The notes: generated by a model from the letters alone, not told the origin. 51,407 bases of DNA from Candidatus Heimdallarchaeota archaeon (GCA_030603365.1 JAUVXV010000004.1:293569-344975); one strand, 5' to 3'. Positions 16,200-25,168 are shown, counted from the stretch's first letter. Translations and numbers: made by a program.

Positions 16200-17537
16200 T
16201 TATTCAATATCTATATCTATGTCCTCGTTTTCTTTATCAAATTCTTCTTCTAATCGTTTTTTTCTTAAATAAATTATCTCAGAAAGTTTTAGAGCTTCTA
16301 GCCCCAATTGTGTTATTAGATATCGTCCTCTAATTGCCTCTCTTGTGATGAAATTTTCATCTTGAAGGATATCGGTATGGTGTTTAAAAGTTCCACCTCT
16401 CAATCCTGTGTCTTCTGAGAGCTCTTTCTGATATTGAGGAGAAAGTTCTAGAATTTTAAGAATCGTTAAACGTTTTTTATCTCCAAGAGCTGAAAGTAAA
16501 TCAGATGCTTCTTCATAAAACTCTTCTAGTGAGTGGGTTGCCACTCTTCCATTAGAGTGTAGTAATGTGGGGATATCATCATTATCTCCAACTTTGATTA
16601 CTCTTCTAGTTACTTTCTTTCCTTCTCCCCAAGCATTCCTTAGTGTTGATTCGAGATTCTTTCCTACTGAATTGGCTACTTTGCTAATATATTCAGCTAT
16701 TGTTCCATCAACATCAAAATCAACGGGACCAACAACTCTGACCCCCTTATGTTTATGAGCAGTATGTGTCTTTGTTGCTCTTCTTTGCAATCTAGCAAAT
16801 TCTCTTTTTATTTGAGCTAACATAGATCTAGTATCACTTAGATTTTTCATGGCATCTCTGAGGTTTCGATCATTCTCTTTTAATTCTCTCTCTATTTCCA
16901 CTTGTTGTTCAAGATTATTCTCCCTGTAGGCTCTCTCAAGACGACGACGAATACCAGAAGCTGTTCTTCTGACTGTTTCCACATTTCTTCTTTCTTCTTC
17001 TACATCTCTTTGTGCTTCGTCAATGTCTTTTCTAGAGTGCTTAATGTCTCTACTCATTTCCTTGTATTCTTCGTCAGTTATTTCTACAGCTCTAGTTATT
17101 TTGTCTGTTTCAGTCTCTAAGAATTTATTGAACTCTTTTTTCATTTTCTCAGAGATTTTGTCTGCAGTCTTCATACCTTCCCGTGTTGCTTTCTCAACCT
17201 TTTTCTTCAAGTCTTTGAGTTTTTCTTTAAATTCTTCTGAATCAAAATGAAAATCTTCTCCAAAAAATGGCTGTGGTTCTGGCCGTGGTTCAGGCCTTGG
17301 TCCCATTGGAGGTCTGGGTTCCTCCAGACTATCTCGATGAAGAGAGTCTTTTTGCATTCTGCGTTTTTCTCTATTCAGTCTCTTAATGTCTTGTAACAAT
17401 CTCTTTTTTGTTTGTTCTTGTTCTTCAGCATCCAAATCTTTGTATGCTTCTTTTTGAGATTTAGATAAATTTTTGATTAAATCTTTTAGTTCATCTATTT
17501 CTTCTCTCAATTCATTTATTTCTTCATCTTTTGTCAT
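16200..17537 (-). CDS. Long coiled-coil protein with C-terminal winged-helix (ArsR-like) domain
   Basis: The N-terminus is a charged coiled coil (about residues 1-65), followed by a Pro/Arg linker (PPMGPRPEPRPEPQP near 76-90). A long coiled coil runs from about 100 to 255. Then comes a segment with HTAHKHKGVRVVGPVDFDVDG, and a winged helix at about 335-420 (SALGDKKRLTILKILELSPQYQKELSEDTG ... HHTDILQDENFITREAIRGRYLITQLG) typical of ArsR-type DNA-binding domains. The tail is very acidic. At 445 residues it is far larger than ordinary ArsR regulators. A GGTGAT motif 5 bases before the ATG fixes the start. It is probably a DNA-binding organiser or regulator; no effector-binding site is seen. Confidence 0.68.
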   Translation of the reverse strand: MTKDEEINELREEIDELKDLIKNLSKSQKEAYKDLDAEEQEQTKKRLLQDIKRLNREKRRMQKDSLHRDSLEEPRPPMGPRPEPRPEPQPFFGEDFHFDSEEFKEKLKDLKKKVEKATREGMKTADKISEKMKKEFNKFLETETDKITRAVEITDEEYKEMSRDIKHSRKDIDEAQRDVEEERRNVETVRRTASGIRRRLERAYRENNLEQQVEIERELKENDRNLRDAMKNLSDTRSMLAQIKREFARLQRRATKTHTAHKHKGVRVVGPVDFDVDGTIAEYISKVANSVGKNLESTLRNAWGEGKKVTRRVIKVGDNDDIPTLLHSNGRVATHSLEEFYEEASDLLSALGDKKRLTILKILELSPQYQKELSEDTGLRGGTFKHHTDILQDENFITREAIRGRYLITQLGLEALKLSEIIYLRKKRLEEEFDKENEDIDIDIE

Positions 17538-17548
17538 AATTTATCACC

Positions 17549-17794
17549 TTAGTAATTAGAAATACTCCCCCCATGGGTTGAATCAAAATTGGATTCAAAT
17601 GTTTCTCTCAAGCCTTCGCGGAGCTCTGAAAGATTTTCGTTTAAATCTGCTAACATTTCTTTTATGGATTTCTTCAAATCTTTAGAAAGAAACTTCATTG
17701 ATTCTTTTATTTCTTCAACCATATCTTCAAGAGTACTATCTACAAATTCTTCATAGTTATCTTTTCTCATTTTAGTATCACCAAACAACTTCAT
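17549..17794 (-). CDS. Small acidic helical protein, coiled-coil operon
   Basis: An 81-residue acidic helical protein (MVEEIKESMKFLSKDLKKSIKEMLADLNENLSELREGLRETF) with amphipathic heptads and no catalytic motif. The stop codon is 11 bases from the next start and overlaps the ribosome-binding region of the winged-helix gene, implying translational coupling. The ATG at 17794 overlaps the end of the small upstream ORF; an internal ATG at 17770 is an alternative start. It could be a helical partner of the winged-helix protein. Function unknown. Confidence 0.55.
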   Translation of the reverse strand: MKLFGDTKMRKDNYEEFVDSTLEDMVEEIKESMKFLSKDLKKSIKEMLADLNENLSELREGLRETFESNFDSTHGGSISNY

Positions 17795-17918
17795 AGCTTG
17801 TTTGTTTTCTTTTTACAACCCTTCTTGCTTTTTCTAACTGGTTCATTTCATCTTTTAATCTGCGGATCTCCTGATCCAAATTTTTCAGCGTTTCTTCCTG
17901 GTTCATATCTAACACCAT
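17778..17918 (-). CDS. Small basic coiled-coil ORF heading the operon
   Basis: A 46-codon ORF (MVLDMNQEETLKNLDQEI then RRLKDEMNQLEKARRVVKRK) with leucine/isoleucine heptads and a basic end. It overlaps the start of the acidic 81-residue gene by 17 bases in another frame, the arrangement of translationally coupled genes. An ATG at 17906 is an alternative start. No strong ribosome-binding site is seen. It is too short for homology-based confidence; support comes from heptad regularity and operon position. The 353 bases upstream (17919-18271) are AT-rich with no ORF and serve as the divergent promoter region. Confidence 0.42.
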   Translation of the reverse strand: MVLDMNQEETLKNLDQEIRRLKDEMNQLEKARRVVKRKQTSYEVVW

Positions 17919-18271
17919 TCTTATGACTTACATCATTCTGCTCTAAATTACAGTTTCTTGTAAGTATTCATGTTGTTGTTTATAAATATTACTATTCTGT
18001 ATGTAAAGTACACAAATATGTAAATAATCTGAATGCGCTCTTTTAGAGGCTGAAAGCACTACATTGGGACACCACATGTGATTATAATGCGCAAAATATC
18101 ATTGACAATAGTAAATAACCTATTTGTAGATATTGCGTAGATGATACTTATTCATTTTATTGAAAGTTGTATTTTAAAGCTAAAGAGTGAATATAATTTA
18201 GGTATATTAACCAAAATAAAGATAGAATTACAAGAATATATCTGATACTAAATGCTCAATGAGGTAATTAT

Positions 18272-18964
18272 TTGAACAATCTAAAAACAGAGCGCCAGGC
18301 AATTTCTTCAAGTTTTGAAGAGATAGATATTACAAAAAGCTATCTGGAAGCCTTTGATTCTGTAATGGGTAATGGTCAAAACCATCTTTCACCTAATTTA
18401 AAAGAGAAAATATATCCAAATGGTGTTAAGAAAATAACATATAGTCCTCAAACTGAATCTATTTATTATTTTGCAACAGAGAAAACAACTGATGCGCCTG
18501 TAAAAAATACTTGGGAACTTTTTGAAGATAGAGGGGCATTTGTAGAAAGTAGATTAATAGAGCAGCTTTCTGAAGTAGATGAAATAAAACAAGATTTCAA
18601 ATTAATTAGTAAAGAGGAAGCTGAAATAGAAGAAATGAAAAATGGTGAATTAGTCGTTGCTGTAGTTGAACATTTGAATAATTATGGTGAAAAGGCATTC
18701 CGTTACCGTATAGATAAAGGAACCAAAGAGAAATGTATGATTTTTAAATTTCAACGAACATCAATGACTGAGGAAATTGTTGTTTTTGGATCAGATGGTC
18801 ATTTAGTTTTGAACCGAGAAGAAGAAAATGATACTGTTCATCAAAGAGTAATGAAGTATATGAATAGAACTGTAATTAGTTGGTATTATGAAGGTTTATT
18901 GAGAATCAAACGATTAGAAACTAAACAGAAAAAATACATTCAGAAACTCTCTCGGTATTCCTAA
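18272..18964 (+). CDS. Unknown 230-residue protein
   Basis: The start is a TTG with GAGGTAA 5 bases upstream; no better start is available. The protein is soluble and acidic overall with no signal peptide. The N-terminal half contains a beta-rich stretch (GVKKITYSPQTESIYYFATEK) and the C-terminal third ends in a basic helix (RRLETKQKK-like: RIKRLETKQKKYIQKLSRYS). I recognise no family. It is divergent from the coiled-coil operon and followed after about 135 bases by a zinc-ribbon gene. Confidence 0.5.
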   Translation: MNNLKTERQAISSSFEEIDITKSYLEAFDSVMGNGQNHLSPNLKEKIYPNGVKKITYSPQTESIYYFATEKTTDAPVKNTWELFEDRGAFVESRLIEQLSEVDEIKQDFKLISKEEAEIEEMKNGELVVAVVEHLNNYGEKAFRYRIDKGTKEKCMIFKFQRTSMTEEIVVFGSDGHLVLNREEENDTVHQRVMKYMNRTVISWYYEGLLRIKRLETKQKKYIQKLSRYS

Positions 18965-19099
18965 AATGTTGATTGTTTTTAAGTAATTTATAAATAATCA
19001 ATATTCCCTACATATTTCTCCATATAATACCCTCTCTTAAAATCGATTGTGATTATTTTTCTCTAGGAAATCAATTCATAAAATAAAGAAGGTGATAAA

Positions 19100-19366
19100 A
19101 TGCTTTATGATCTTAACTCAATTTATTGTTCAAGATGTAAAGAGTTTACATCTATTTTTGATGCAGTAAACTATGATTTTTCAGCTACTGAAATCATTTG
19201 CAGTAACTGTGGCAAGATTCTTCTTATAATGAAAACCAAATATCAAACTGGTTCAGATTTGAATTTTAATTCAGATAAAATAGAAGGTCATATGCGAAAA
19301 GAGAATCAAAAAACTGCTAAACAAGCAAAAATTCAAAGAATCTTAACTGGAGTAAACACTGCCTAA
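19100..19366 (+). CDS. Small zinc-ribbon protein
   Basis: An 88-residue protein with a single zinc ribbon: C11-x2-C14 (YCSRC) and C34-x2-C37 (CSNC), followed by a basic helical tail (RKENQKTAKQAKIQRIL). An AAGGTGAT motif 4 bases before the ATG supports the start. It lies 17 bases before the geranylgeranyl reductase gene and is probably cotranscribed with it. Nucleic-acid binding is plausible from the charge of the tail, but the function is unknown. Confidence 0.62.
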   Translation: MLYDLNSIYCSRCKEFTSIFDAVNYDFSATEIICSNCGKILLIMKTKYQTGSDLNFNSDKIEGHMRKENQKTAKQAKIQRILTGVNTA

Positions 19367-19382
19367 TTATCTCTAACGAGAT

Positions 19383-20654
19383 GTGCACACTAACCATACA
19401 GTTTTTCAATGTAATTCTATTTTGTCAAATGTGAATGCTAACGAAACCGAAATAGTTGTGGTTGGTGGAGGACCTGCTGGATTGATTTCAGCAAAAACGG
19501 CAGCTGCAAAAGGACGTAGCGTTATTTTATTTGATTCTAAAGATAAGATAGGTTTCCACGAACACTGTGCTGGTTTATTAAGTATTCAGGGATTAAAGGA
19601 TCTAAACCTAGAGAAGTTGCCTTCTGGTATTATCCAAAATAATTCAATTAAAGGTGCAATAATTTTTTCACCCTCAGGCAAGTCTATTACTGTTGAAAAA
19701 GAACAACCAACTGCATATGTAGTTAATCGTGAGAAGTTTAATATCCATCTTTACAATTTAGCAACAGAAGTAGGTGTTAATACAGAGACTTCATCAAGAG
19801 TTCTTAAGGTAGAAAGAGAAAATAAATCCTTAATATTAAAACTTGGAAAGAAGAACGCATACAGGAAAGTTGTTAGCCGAATTGCTATTCTTGCTGAAGG
19901 AAGATTTCCTCAGATCAATAAACAAATTGGTCTTCCTATACCATCTAGAAACAGCATCGTTTTTTCATCAATGTATATGATGAAAAATCTGAAAGACATC
20001 AATCCTAATTTTGTTGAAATATATCAAGATCAAAGGTTTGCTCCTGGATTCTTTACTTGGATAATCCCTACAAGTGATACGACAGCTAAAGTTGGTCTTG
20101 CATCCACAAATGTACCTGCTAGGAATTTTCTGAACCTTTTTATCCAAAAACATCCAATCGCACGAAAAAAACTTGAGAATGCGGTAATTGAAAAACGAAC
20201 TAACGGTGCTATTCCTCTTGGTTCTTTTATTCGAAAGACTTTTACAGACAATATTATGGTAGTTGGTGATGCTGCAGGTCAAACAAAACCAACAACAGGC
20301 GGCGGTGTTATTTTTGGAGGAGTTGCAGCACAGTTTGCCGGACAAATAGCTAGTGACGCTATTATACAGGAACGATATGATGCTCGATTTTTATCTCAGT
20401 ACTCTAAATTATGGAAAAGAAAATTCAGTTCTAATTTGACGATTATGCGACTTGTGCGTAATTATTTGAATAGCCTTAATGAAAAAGAGATAAACAGATT
20501 GTTACTAATATTAAACAACCCCAAAGTGAAACATAAAATTTCTGAGAAAGGAGATGTAGATAACCAAAAAAAGATTGTTATGAATTTACTAACAGAAATG
20601 CGTTTATGGCCTTTTATTATTAAAACAGGTTTCAAATTCTTATTAAATTTGTAA
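19383..20654 (+). CDS. Geranylgeranyl reductase family FAD-dependent oxidoreductase
   Basis: Most likely saturates double bonds of geranylgeranyl chains in archaeal membrane lipids. The FAD-binding GGGPAGL motif is at residues 28-34, with E/D acceptor in VILFDSKDKIG. The substrate-region motif GFFTWIIPTSDTTAKVGLA corresponds to the family's PxxYxWxFP segment, and VGDAAGQTKPTTGGGVIFGG is the conserved FAD/substrate motif near residue 300. The 423-residue length is normal. The annotated start is GTG with no clear ribosome-binding site; downstream in-frame TTG or GTG codons before the GGGPAGL motif are alternatives. Other flavoenzymes of the same superfamily cannot be fully excluded. Confidence 0.83.
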   Translation: MHTNHTVFQCNSILSNVNANETEIVVVGGGPAGLISAKTAAAKGRSVILFDSKDKIGFHEHCAGLLSIQGLKDLNLEKLPSGIIQNNSIKGAIIFSPSGKSITVEKEQPTAYVVNREKFNIHLYNLATEVGVNTETSSRVLKVERENKSLILKLGKKNAYRKVVSRIAILAEGRFPQINKQIGLPIPSRNSIVFSSMYMMKNLKDINPNFVEIYQDQRFAPGFFTWIIPTSDTTAKVGLASTNVPARNFLNLFIQKHPIARKKLENAVIEKRTNGAIPLGSFIRKTFTDNIMVVGDAAGQTKPTTGGGVIFGGVAAQFAGQIASDAIIQERYDARFLSQYSKLWKRKFSSNLTIMRLVRNYLNSLNEKEINRLLLILNNPKVKHKISEKGDVDNQKKIVMNLLTEMRLWPFIIKTGFKFLLNL

Positions 20655-20683
20655 AAAAAAAGATTTGTAGTATTGTTTTGTAT

Positions 20684-21148
20684 TTAATACCTTGTTCTTA
20701 AAGCAGAAAGTTTTAACTTGACTTTAATTGAATTTTGAGTTATCACTTTATAATCAGAAGATCCTAAAGGAACTGATAATTCATGATCTATTATGATATC
20801 ATCATTCTTTCCTGGATCTCTCTCAAAAACATGGAAGGGTACTTGAACCGCTCCTCCCTTAGGCGCATCCCTAAATTCAGTATAGAGAGTTAATCCATTA
20901 AGTGGTTGATAAATCTCATTTTTCTCAAGATTCATAGTTCCTCTATTGGGGATTCTTGTACTATAATTTGGTCTTTTTCCAACTCTAAAGTATAATTCAG
21001 ATTCATTTCCAAATAAATCTCGATCTTCTAAAACTTTTATCGAAATGAGTTCTACTTTTACCTGAAATCTGTCTTTGAATTCCTTAGTATCCCTTTGCCC
21101 TCTTGCATATGTGTCCTTATAGACTTTTTTTACTACTCGTCGTCCCAT
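20684..21148 (-). CDS. Unknown beta-rich protein, possibly C2-like
   Basis: A 154-residue protein with a basic N-terminal tail (MGRRVVKKVYKD) and a predicted beta-sandwich. The strands VKVELISIKVLED, SELYFRV, VQVPFHVFERDP and KVKLKLSAL, with an acidic loop FERDPGKNDDIIID, are reminiscent of C2-type calcium-binding beta-sandwiches. This is a pattern impression, not a motif match. It lies about 50 bases before the next minus-strand gene's stop codon and is on the same strand as the V4R-like gene at 21200. Function unknown. Confidence 0.5.
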   Translation of the reverse strand: MGRRVVKKVYKDTYARGQRDTKEFKDRFQVKVELISIKVLEDRDLFGNESELYFRVGKRPNYSTRIPNRGTMNLEKNEIYQPLNGLTLYTEFRDAPKGGAVQVPFHVFERDPGKNDDIIIDHELSVPLGSSDYKVITQNSIKVKLKLSALRTRY

Positions 21149-21199
21149 GATACACCACTTTAAAGATATTTGGGAGTTTGAGCTTAAAACCTTTTTTCA

Positions 21200-22354
21200 T
21201 CAACCATTTTTTAAGAACTCTACTAAACAGAAGTTTCCTCTACGTGTTGCTGGGATTCTTTCTCCAACATTGAATTCCATTTCAGGTAGTAAAATCTGTA
21301 ACATTCCTCCCCAGAGATATATTATGAAGTCACATAAATCGCGTTTTCCCTCAACACACTTTTCTCCGGGTGCGTATGTACAATATCCTCTTGCTGGAAA
21401 TTCCACATATGCTACTCTTCTCGAAACACTAGAAGTTAGGTCTGGTGGGAGATAGTTCTTTAAATCTTCTGAAGTTTTTTCTAGGAGTGCTTTTGTTACA
21501 TATTGACCTATCATAGATGAAATTTCTTTCATATTTTGTTCTGAATCTCTGATATTAATTAGCAGAAATTCTATCAAAAAGAGTACATGAGTGTCATTAA
21601 ATTCACTTTTTGCCTTTTTAACACTCGCATCCTCAATGTCGCTGAAGAATGTACTTGTTATCTCTCCTAGAACCTTATGAAAAATCGGTAAAATCATAGT
21701 TGTGGGAAATTCTTTCAATATTGGAGAGAAAACTATTTCCAAATCAAGCTCTATACTAGCTTTGATCTCTTCCTCCTCTGATGATAAACTTGGTTGAGCT
21801 GTTGAGGTTCGACTTGATTGAATTGTTTGAGTTTGATTTGCTGTAATAGTTGGTAGAACCTCACTTGTTATTATATTACTAGAGGGAATACCTTGATCCA
21901 TTTTTTGAACAATTATTTGTAATTGTTGAGATTCAAATTGGCTAGGAATTTGTTCCACTCTAACGTCTGAATCGAATAGGAAATAACCAAGGGCTTTCAT
22001 CATTCCTGAAACAATCAGTAAATAAGGAGCTGAACCAGCGCTGGAGGATATAAAACGGTTTGCTCCTAATTGTATAATCGCATTATCTTCCTTCATTTTA
22101 ATATTAATGTTCTTCCAACCTAAAGACTCAACGAGTAAGTCAAATTGCTCTTCGATAGAAAGGTCTCTGTGAGGAGTAAAGTAAGTGTGAAAAACGTCTG
22201 CAATAGCAGATACCATTACTTGTTCTGTTTCCTTATTAGTAATATCTAACGAGGCTATTATTTTCTCTAATGAATTCATTAGTATCTTTATGGTTTGAAG
22301 TGCTCTTAATTTGTCACTTCCTTTGTTTGTCCATGTTGGTGAAAATCCGCTCAT
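21200..22354 (-). CDS. Protein with two V4R-like domains
   Basis: The C-terminal segment, with YCTYAPGEKCVEGKRDLC then FIIYLWGGMLQILLPEMEF and GERIPATRRGNFCLVEF, matches the pattern of V4R domains (cysteine-flanked, hydrophobic ligand pocket) found in BchJ and signalling proteins. The N-terminal half carries a parallel segment (SSAGSAPYLLIVSGMMKALG ... VRVEQIPSQFESQQLQIIV) that looks like a degenerate second copy without the cysteines. The two are joined by a Ser/Thr/Gln-rich linker (about residues 175-210). V4R domains bind small hydrophobic ligands or metals in sensors. The ATG at 22354 (MSGFSPTWTN) is preferred over the upstream start at 22411. The ligand is unknown. Confidence 0.5.
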   Translation of the reverse strand: MSGFSPTWTNKGSDKLRALQTIKILMNSLEKIIASLDITNKETEQVMVSAIADVFHTYFTPHRDLSIEEQFDLLVESLGWKNINIKMKEDNAIIQLGANRFISSSAGSAPYLLIVSGMMKALGYFLFDSDVRVEQIPSQFESQQLQIIVQKMDQGIPSSNIITSEVLPTITANQTQTIQSSRTSTAQPSLSSEEEEIKASIELDLEIVFSPILKEFPTTMILPIFHKVLGEITSTFFSDIEDASVKKAKSEFNDTHVLFLIEFLLINIRDSEQNMKEISSMIGQYVTKALLEKTSEDLKNYLPPDLTSSVSRRVAYVEFPARGYCTYAPGEKCVEGKRDLCDFIIYLWGGMLQILLPEMEFNVGERIPATRRGNFCLVEFLKNG

Positions 22355-22597
22355 GTAAATCTTCCTGTAAATGATGAAAGAACTATAAATGCTCTTACTT
22401 AAGATGTTCAAATATCAAATATAACTTTTATGTTATTTTCGTTCAATAAGACTTCGAAATTTCATATTATTTAATTTCTATAAGTATCTTAGCTTGTTCG
22501 AATTCCTTTTTTACGAAATCCAGAAAATAGGTTAATTCAAAAAGCTTAAAACACCGACTATGACGTAACTGTATAGATATTCATTTACGTGGTTATA

Positions 22598-22780
22598 ATG
22601 AGTAAAACGATAAACATGCCTCGATGCACAAGTTGCAATAAGGTTATCAGTCCTAGTGAAGACGGAAATACACGCTTTTCTTGTCCTAATTGCAATGATG
22701 TAATGATCATTCGTTGTAAGAAATGTAGATTGTTTGGCAATGAATACGTGTGTCCTAAATGCAACTTTCATGGTCCTTAA
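22598..22780 (+). CDS. Double zinc-ribbon protein next to aEF1-beta
   Basis: A 60-residue protein with eight cysteines in four CxxC pairs (CTSC, CPNC, CKKC, CPKC), fitting the archaeal DUF1610-type two-zinc-ribbon RNA-binding family that is normally encoded directly before elongation factor 1-beta, as here. A GTG at 22589 is in frame, but the ATG at 22598 gives the family's usual length. The stop codon is 13 bases from the aEF1-beta start codon, so the two are cotranscribed. A role in translation is implied by context. Confidence 0.8.
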   Translation: MSKTINMPRCTSCNKVISPSEDGNTRFSCPNCNDVMIIRCKKCRLFGNEYVCPKCNFHGP

Positions 22781-22793
22781 GTGGGTGAAATAA

Positions 22794-23063
22794 TTGGGTG
22801 AAGTCTTACTAGTATATGAAATAAGACCTGAATCTGCAGAAGTTACTCCAGATAAGTTAGAACAGCTATTAAGGAGTAATCTTCCTGAAGCAATTCAAAT
22901 GCAAAATGATCCTGAACACAAACCATTATTCTTCGGATTAATAGGGATAGTTGGCCAGTTTATTATTCCTGAAGTAGATGGAGCACAGGATCAATTGGAA
23001 GAATATTTTGAATCTATAGAAGAAATTTCTTCATTTCAAATGGATTTTGTAACAAGATTGTAG
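22794..23063 (+). CDS. ef1b: Elongation factor 1-beta (aEF1B)
   Basis: Guanine nucleotide exchange factor for EF1A. The 89-residue protein has the compact alpha-beta fold of archaeal aEF1-beta: N-terminal strand VLLVYEIRPES, PLFFGLIGIVGQFIIPEVDG in the core, and the characteristic ending EISSFQMDFVTRL. The start is TTG, decided by GGGTGA 5 bases upstream. It is the distal gene of a two-gene operon with the zinc-ribbon protein, convergent with the sensor protein at 23072. Confidence 0.93.
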   Translation: MGEVLLVYEIRPESAEVTPDKLEQLLRSNLPEAIQMQNDPEHKPLFFGLIGIVGQFIIPEVDGAQDQLEEYFESIEEISSFQMDFVTRL

Positions 23064-23071
23064 TCTTCCCA

Positions 23072-25168
23072 CTACTTTAATTCTTCTTTTTCTATTTCTA
23101 CTGATTTTTGCATAGTAATTTTAATTACAAATCCTTCTGTCCAATCGTTAATATCTATATCTTCGATTTTTAAGCTGTAAGAGTATTTTTTAGCGATTTC
23201 TTTAACAATCATGAACCCGAGATGTTTTCTTAATGTTTCATCAAAAGGTGATTGTTCAATAGCTCTGTAGATTTCTTCTCTTAATTCAGGGGGAACGCCT
23301 TTTCTATCAATTATACTAATTTCAAAAAATTCTTCTTCCTCTGTTTTTTCCATTCCAGTGATCTCAATAGTAACTTCCGTATCACTGGTTTTTTGTGCAA
23401 GGCTAACCAGCACATAATAGAACATATCGTATAGATGAACTCCACCAAGTATTTTGATGATGCTTGGTATATTGACAGTAACATTGAATGTGGTCTCTGT
23501 AAATTCTTCTTTTGCTTTTTCTAAAACTCTTAATATTGTCATTTTAAGAGGAACAAAATGTAATTCATCTCCACTTGAAACATCTAAAACATTGGATAAC
23601 AATCTTATATCTTGAACTATTGAGGTTCCTCTCTTAACAAGAGTATTAACACGTTCTAAAACTCCATCTTCTTCTTTTGGAATGCTATCCTTCAATAATT
23701 CATAATATCCCGATATTCCAAAAAAGATATTGTAAATATCGTGAGTAAGAACATTGAGATACATTCTTGAACGATTTGAATATTCCTCAGCAATTGATTG
23801 AAGTTTAGTTGCTTCAGATATATCAACCAGAGATAAAACAACACAGTATTCTCCAGTTAGATTATTTATTGTTGGGGACATTTGAACGAAGAAAGTTCTA
23901 GTATCATAATTTCCTACTTGAAAGATTTCTATATCAAGCTTCATGGTATCTTTAGCAATATTGGCAATAACATCTCTAATTTTTTGTAGCATTAGCTTAG
24001 CTTTATCTACATCCAGACTAAATAATTGATCTAGTTTTATTCCACTAGTTTCATCATGACTTAAATTGAATGTTTTTTCTGCTTGTTTGTTAAGATAAAT
24101 CATTTCGAATCTGCTGTTTACTAGCACTACAGGAAAAGATGAGAATTCAGAGGTTTGAGTGATTTGTTGTATATCATCAAGCAGTCTTTTTCTTTGAAGA
24201 GTCAAGAATAACTGATTTGCCATTATTCTGAGGAAGTGGATATTAGATTCTGATAACTTCTCATGGGAACTTGAGATTACAAATAAAAATCCGAGCATCA
24301 AATTTGTTGAACCAATAGGAAGAATTAAACCATATTGAACATCAAAATTAGCAAAATTAATTTCCTCAATTTTGTTAGATGTGTTATAATACTGGAGACT
24401 TGAAACATCAAGATTTGGAGAACTATAGTACTGAGTTATTTCTTCATTCAACCCTATATGTTGAATTAGTGAAACCTCATTAATATCCTTTATAAAAACC
24501 CCCATATGTTCTATACCAGTTTCTGATTTGATTCGAGGTAAAATTCTATTGAGAATTAATTGAATTTCTGTTGTTTCAAGTGTTAAATTTGACATTTCTA
24601 CAATCAAGTCAGTTTGATGTTGCTTTAATGTAGCAAGATATTCATCGACCCAAGAAGTTAATGTGTCGGAGATTAGAGATGTGGATTCTTTTATGATCTT
24701 TAGATATCTTTCTTTATTATATTTGACAGTATCAGCAAATAGTAGAACATTTACAGCTCCTATATTACGAGCATTGGAAACTAAAGGAGAAATAATGATA
24801 TCAACTACTCCCATCTCATGGAAAACACGTTTATAGTCAAAATTGTCAGAGATTTGTTCCAGAGTTGCCCAAGTAAGCTCTGAACTACTAAATGCTTCAG
24901 CAAATGGATCCTTACTATCATCAAAAAAGTCTATTTCTATTTCCAGATTATCAAATTTTGTTTGTTCATCAGTAACACAAAAAGGAACAAGACTTAGGTT
25001 TTCTGAATTATAATAACTGATAATTATTATAGCTGGGTCTAAAGTGTTTTTCAATGACTTTGCAATCTTTAGAAGCATATTATTCCTCTTCCTACTATCT
25101 GCTATTTCGTTGTTTTTTAGTAGTAACAAGAATTCTTCTAAAGTATCTGATACAAGGTTATCTTCCAT
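23072..25168 (-). CDS. GAF-PAS sensor histidine-kinase-like protein with degraded ATPase motifs
   Basis: The N-terminal 170 residues and about 195-330 look like two GAF-type domains, followed by a PAS domain (about 350-455, QITQTSEFSSFPVVLVNSRF onward). The dimerisation/phosphoacceptor-like helix has LNVLTHDIYNIFFGISGYYELL, with His in the usual position. The ATPase region is aberrant: the N-box reads MFYYVLVSLAQKTSD without the usual Asn, the G1-like segment is DRKGVPPELREEIYR instead of DxGxG, and G2 is KHLGFMIVKEI. No membrane segment is present, so it is cytoplasmic. It may be a pseudokinase or a divergent kinase. No response regulator is adjacent. The start ATG is well supported. Confidence 0.75.
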   Translation of the reverse strand: MEDNLVSDTLEEFLLLLKNNEIADSRKRNNMLLKIAKSLKNTLDPAIIIISYYNSENLSLVPFCVTDEQTKFDNLEIEIDFFDDSKDPFAEAFSSSELTWATLEQISDNFDYKRVFHEMGVVDIIISPLVSNARNIGAVNVLLFADTVKYNKERYLKIIKESTSLISDTLTSWVDEYLATLKQHQTDLIVEMSNLTLETTEIQLILNRILPRIKSETGIEHMGVFIKDINEVSLIQHIGLNEEITQYYSSPNLDVSSLQYYNTSNKIEEINFANFDVQYGLILPIGSTNLMLGFLFVISSSHEKLSESNIHFLRIMANQLFLTLQRKRLLDDIQQITQTSEFSSFPVVLVNSRFEMIYLNKQAEKTFNLSHDETSGIKLDQLFSLDVDKAKLMLQKIRDVIANIAKDTMKLDIEIFQVGNYDTRTFFVQMSPTINNLTGEYCVVLSLVDISEATKLQSIAEEYSNRSRMYLNVLTHDIYNIFFGISGYYELLKDSIPKEEDGVLERVNTLVKRGTSIVQDIRLLSNVLDVSSGDELHFVPLKMTILRVLEKAKEEFTETTFNVTVNIPSIIKILGGVHLYDMFYYVLVSLAQKTSDTEVTIEITGMEKTEEEEFFEISIIDRKGVPPELREEIYRAIEQSPFDETLRKHLGFMIVKEIAKKYSYSLKIEDIDINDWTEGFVIKITMQKSVEIEKEELK

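Noticed and set aside
18040..18150. C/D box small RNA in the 17919-18271 gap
   Set aside because: A C-box-like GATGATA occurs near 18137, but no suitably spaced D, C' or D' box was found.
19968..20345. 125-codon minus-strand ORF inside the geranylgeranyl reductase gene
   Set aside because: Antisense to conserved FAD-binding motifs, cysteine-rich low-quality composition, no ribosome-binding site.
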